Of a DNA stretch of 6,219 bases, positions 4,778 through 6,219 are shown in pieces (the stretch's first letter is position 1; every line of letters starts with the position of its first letter). The notes below the pieces were generated by a model. The model was not told the origin of the DNA. It did not search any database and worked only from the letters and a program-made list of their open reading frames with translations. The stretch is from an uncultured Bacteroidota bacterium (GTDB taxonomy: Bacteria > Bacteroidota > Bacteroidia > NS11-12g > UBA955): assembly GCA_903879775.1 (NCBI GenBank), contig CAIRMY010000302.1, positions 1 to 6,219 on the forward strand, given 5' to 3'. The translations under genes and the position numbers were made by a program.

Positions 4778-6219
4778 TAAGCAGCTAACTTTTGTTGAAT
4801 TTTAATGCGATTCACAACGGCTAAAATAAATCCAATGAGCATGATAATTGTGCCGGCCCAGACCAAATTTATCCAAGGGAATGATATAACTTTCAATACA
4901 ATATAATCTTTAACAGGTGTTTTTTCACCAGATTGAATTTGGAACTCTATATTTTGTTTTGAAGGATCTGGATCTAAAATTTTGATATTTTGAATCATCA
5001 ATAATATTCCTAATTCATTGCTTTCGGCAGGATTCGCTTCAAAAGATCCAGTTTGCTCATTCACTCTAAATTCTGGATGTAATAAAATTGAATCGTTTAA
5101 ACGATTTACCATAATGTTAACGCTTAAAACAATCCCTTGGTTAGAGCTATATCGATCGATGCTTTTAACCACCATCTGGCATTTCCCAGATTCTGTGCTA
5201 AACGTTTGTCCCACTTTCACATTTGAAGTTTTAAAGCCACTAAAAGGCTCCACTTTATCCATTCCACTTTCATAATTTACATGTGAAAAAACATCTTTTG
5301 AAATATAATGCTTGGTTGATGGCTCAGCAATCAGTCCCATTTTAGGATTGTTCTGTGTTTTAGGTCGCAAAACAAATGAGTCTTTTGTTACTTTATCTAC
5401 GAAAAGTATATTGAAATGCTTATCGATTGAATCTTTTCCTACACCTACTTCCTTTTGAATGTAGTTGGCAAAATAATCTCCAATTTCGATACCCTGATTT
5501 TTATATAAAATTCTATTTTCCCGATTAAATGCAATTCCTTTAACATCTGTTTGGCCCTTTTCATTCACTTCCGGCGCCATATCGATGCCTGTTTGTGTTG
5601 AAGTCAGCACTTTCTGATTGACTGAAGAAATAAGAACTCCTATTAATAGAATACCAAATCCAACGTGCGACACACTTGAACCCCATCCAAAAACTTTTGA
5701 TTTCTTTTTCAGAATAAAATACATGGCATTTGCAACAACCAACCATACTCCTAAAAACAAGAAAACCAAGTATTTGACTTCTTGCACACCAAAATTGAAA
5801 TTCACCAAAATTGTTACAATCAATGCAATTGCGAATGAAATACAGATGTTTTTATAAAGCTTTCCATCTTTTGATTCACGGTATGTGAAAAATTGGCCTA
5901 TTGCCATCAACGCCATGATTGGCATAGACATCCATAATTGAACACGGTTATAATCTGTAGCAACAGGAGTGGCTGTTTTAAATCCAAATAATTTATTAAA
6001 CACAGGAATACTTGTTCCACTGAAAACTTGAATCAAACTCAATATCAAGAACATAGATCCCATAAACATCCAAAATTCTCTCGACGATAAATGCTCGTCT
6101 CTCAAATCAGTTTTAGTTCTTTTATATAAATTGTATACAAAAAGCACAATCACAATCAAAAAAGCAATGATACCTCCATTTTTCACAATGGAATGAAATC
6201 CTTCATACAATCCTTTTTG
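4777..6219 (-). CDS. ccmF: CcmF-type cytochrome c biogenesis protein (N-terminus beyond window)
   Basis: This is an inner-membrane heme-lyase-type protein of cytochrome c maturation (CcmF/CcsA/NrfE class), delivering heme to apocytochromes c on the periplasmic side. The frame is open through the right edge, giving 480 visible residues. Going from the edge, there is a TM helix (about 14-30), then R-E-F-W-M-F-M-G-S followed by TM and the segment S-G-T-S-I-P-V-F-N-K-L-F-G (about 67-79), which matches CcmF relatives. More TM helices follow (about 95-110, 123-139, 147-168). A helix with S-H-V-G-F-G (about 184-189) carries the His conserved in this class. A large periplasmic domain (about 200-440) contains L-I-A-E-P-S-T-K-H-Y, and a last TM with F-P-W-I-N-L-V-W-A-G ends it. 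The tryptophan-rich WWD heme-binding region would be in the missing part. The TTG at 6210 is not a start, because codons continue upstream to the edge. The TAA overlaps the next gene's ATG by one base. Confidence 0.88.
   Translation of the reverse strand, partial: QKGLYEGFHSIVKNGGIIAFLIVIVLFVYNLYKRTKTDLRDEHLSSREFWMFMGSMFLILSLIQVFSGTSIPVFNKLFGFKTATPVATDYNRVQLWMSMPIMALMAIGQFFTYRESKDGKLYKNICISFAIALIVTILVNFNFGVQEVKYLVFLFLGVWLVVANAMYFILKKKSKVFGWGSSVSHVGFGILLIGVLISSVNQKVLTSTQTGIDMAPEVNEKGQTDVKGIAFNRENRILYKNQGIEIGDYFANYIQKEVGVGKDSIDKHFNILFVDKVTKDSFVLRPKTQNNPKMGLIAEPSTKHYISKDVFSHVNYESGMDKVEPFSGFKTSNVKVGQTFSTESGKCQMVVKSIDRYSSNQGIVLSVNIMVNRLNDSILLHPEFRVNEQTGSFEANPAESNELGILLMIQNIKILDPDPSKQNIEFQIQSGEKTPVKDYIVLKVISFPWINLVWAGTIIMLIGFILAVVNRIKIQQKLAA

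Noticed and set aside
5018..5857. Open frames of 61 to 85 codons opposite or out of frame with the CcmF-type gene
   Set aside because: They fall inside a long conserved membrane-protein frame and have no independent support.
6208..6210. TTG as the start of the CcmF-type protein
   Set aside because: The frame continues without a stop to the window edge, and the family has a large N-terminal membrane part with the heme-binding region, so the true start is outside.
1..6219. CRISPR array, tRNA, rRNA, insertion sequence or attachment site
   Set aside because: I saw no spaced direct repeats, cloverleaf-like segments, transposase motifs or flanking repeats by eye; a covariance-model scan was not possible here.

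Overview
The window looks like AT-rich chromosomal DNA from a member of the Bacteroidota. Four things point there: a SusC/RagA-type TonB receptor subfamily whose plug carries an AACC..SESFE motif, genes preceded by A-rich leaders rather than clear Shine-Dalgarno sites, promoter-like pairs of the phylum-specific type (TTTG about 17-20 bases from TAnnTTTG), and a CcmF-type cytochrome c biogenesis protein with Bacteroidota-style segments. No tRNA, rRNA, CRISPR array, transposon or prophage gene is visible.

Layout. Bases 1-701 (minus strand) hold the N-terminal 233 residues of an APC-superfamily amino acid permease that runs off the left edge. A 68-base divergent intergenic region (702-769) separates it from a plus-strand cluster of three genes. 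These are a small exported Cys-rich protein (770-1186), an exported heavy-metal-associated (HMA) domain protein (1259-1630), and a 677-residue TonB-dependent outer-membrane receptor (1606-3639) whose start overlaps the HMA gene by 25 bases. The right half is on the minus strand and is read from right to left. It holds a CcmF-type cytochrome c biogenesis protein (N-terminus beyond the right edge, ends 4777), a Rossmann/DUF2520 protein coupled to it by a one-base stop/start overlap (4777-4016), and a small DUF4160-like protein (3963-3631) with its own strong promoter match. The last gene ends inside the final codons of the TonB receptor, so the two transcription units converge and overlap by 9 bases.

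How the genes work together. The central cluster is best read as an envelope metal-handling module, probably for copper or another soft, thiol-binding metal. The TonB receptor moves a metal species across the outer membrane, and the HMA protein (CGDC plus a C-terminal CC and C) binds it in the periplasm. The Cys-rich protein acts as an additional thiol-rich buffer or sensor. All three carry adjacent cysteine pairs in their exported parts, which suggests a thiol relay. Metal identity and direction of flow cannot be read from sequence. The right-hand operon serves cytochrome c maturation plus an uncharacterised oxidoreductase-like protein. The permease appears unrelated to its neighbours.

The most interesting points are the three-gene Cys-pair module, a short inverted repeat joining two divergent -33-like boxes, a possibly leaderless first gene, two matching 6-2-6 palindromes around the first intercistronic junction, and a DUF4160-like gene whose apparent TTG start lies inside its own promoter.
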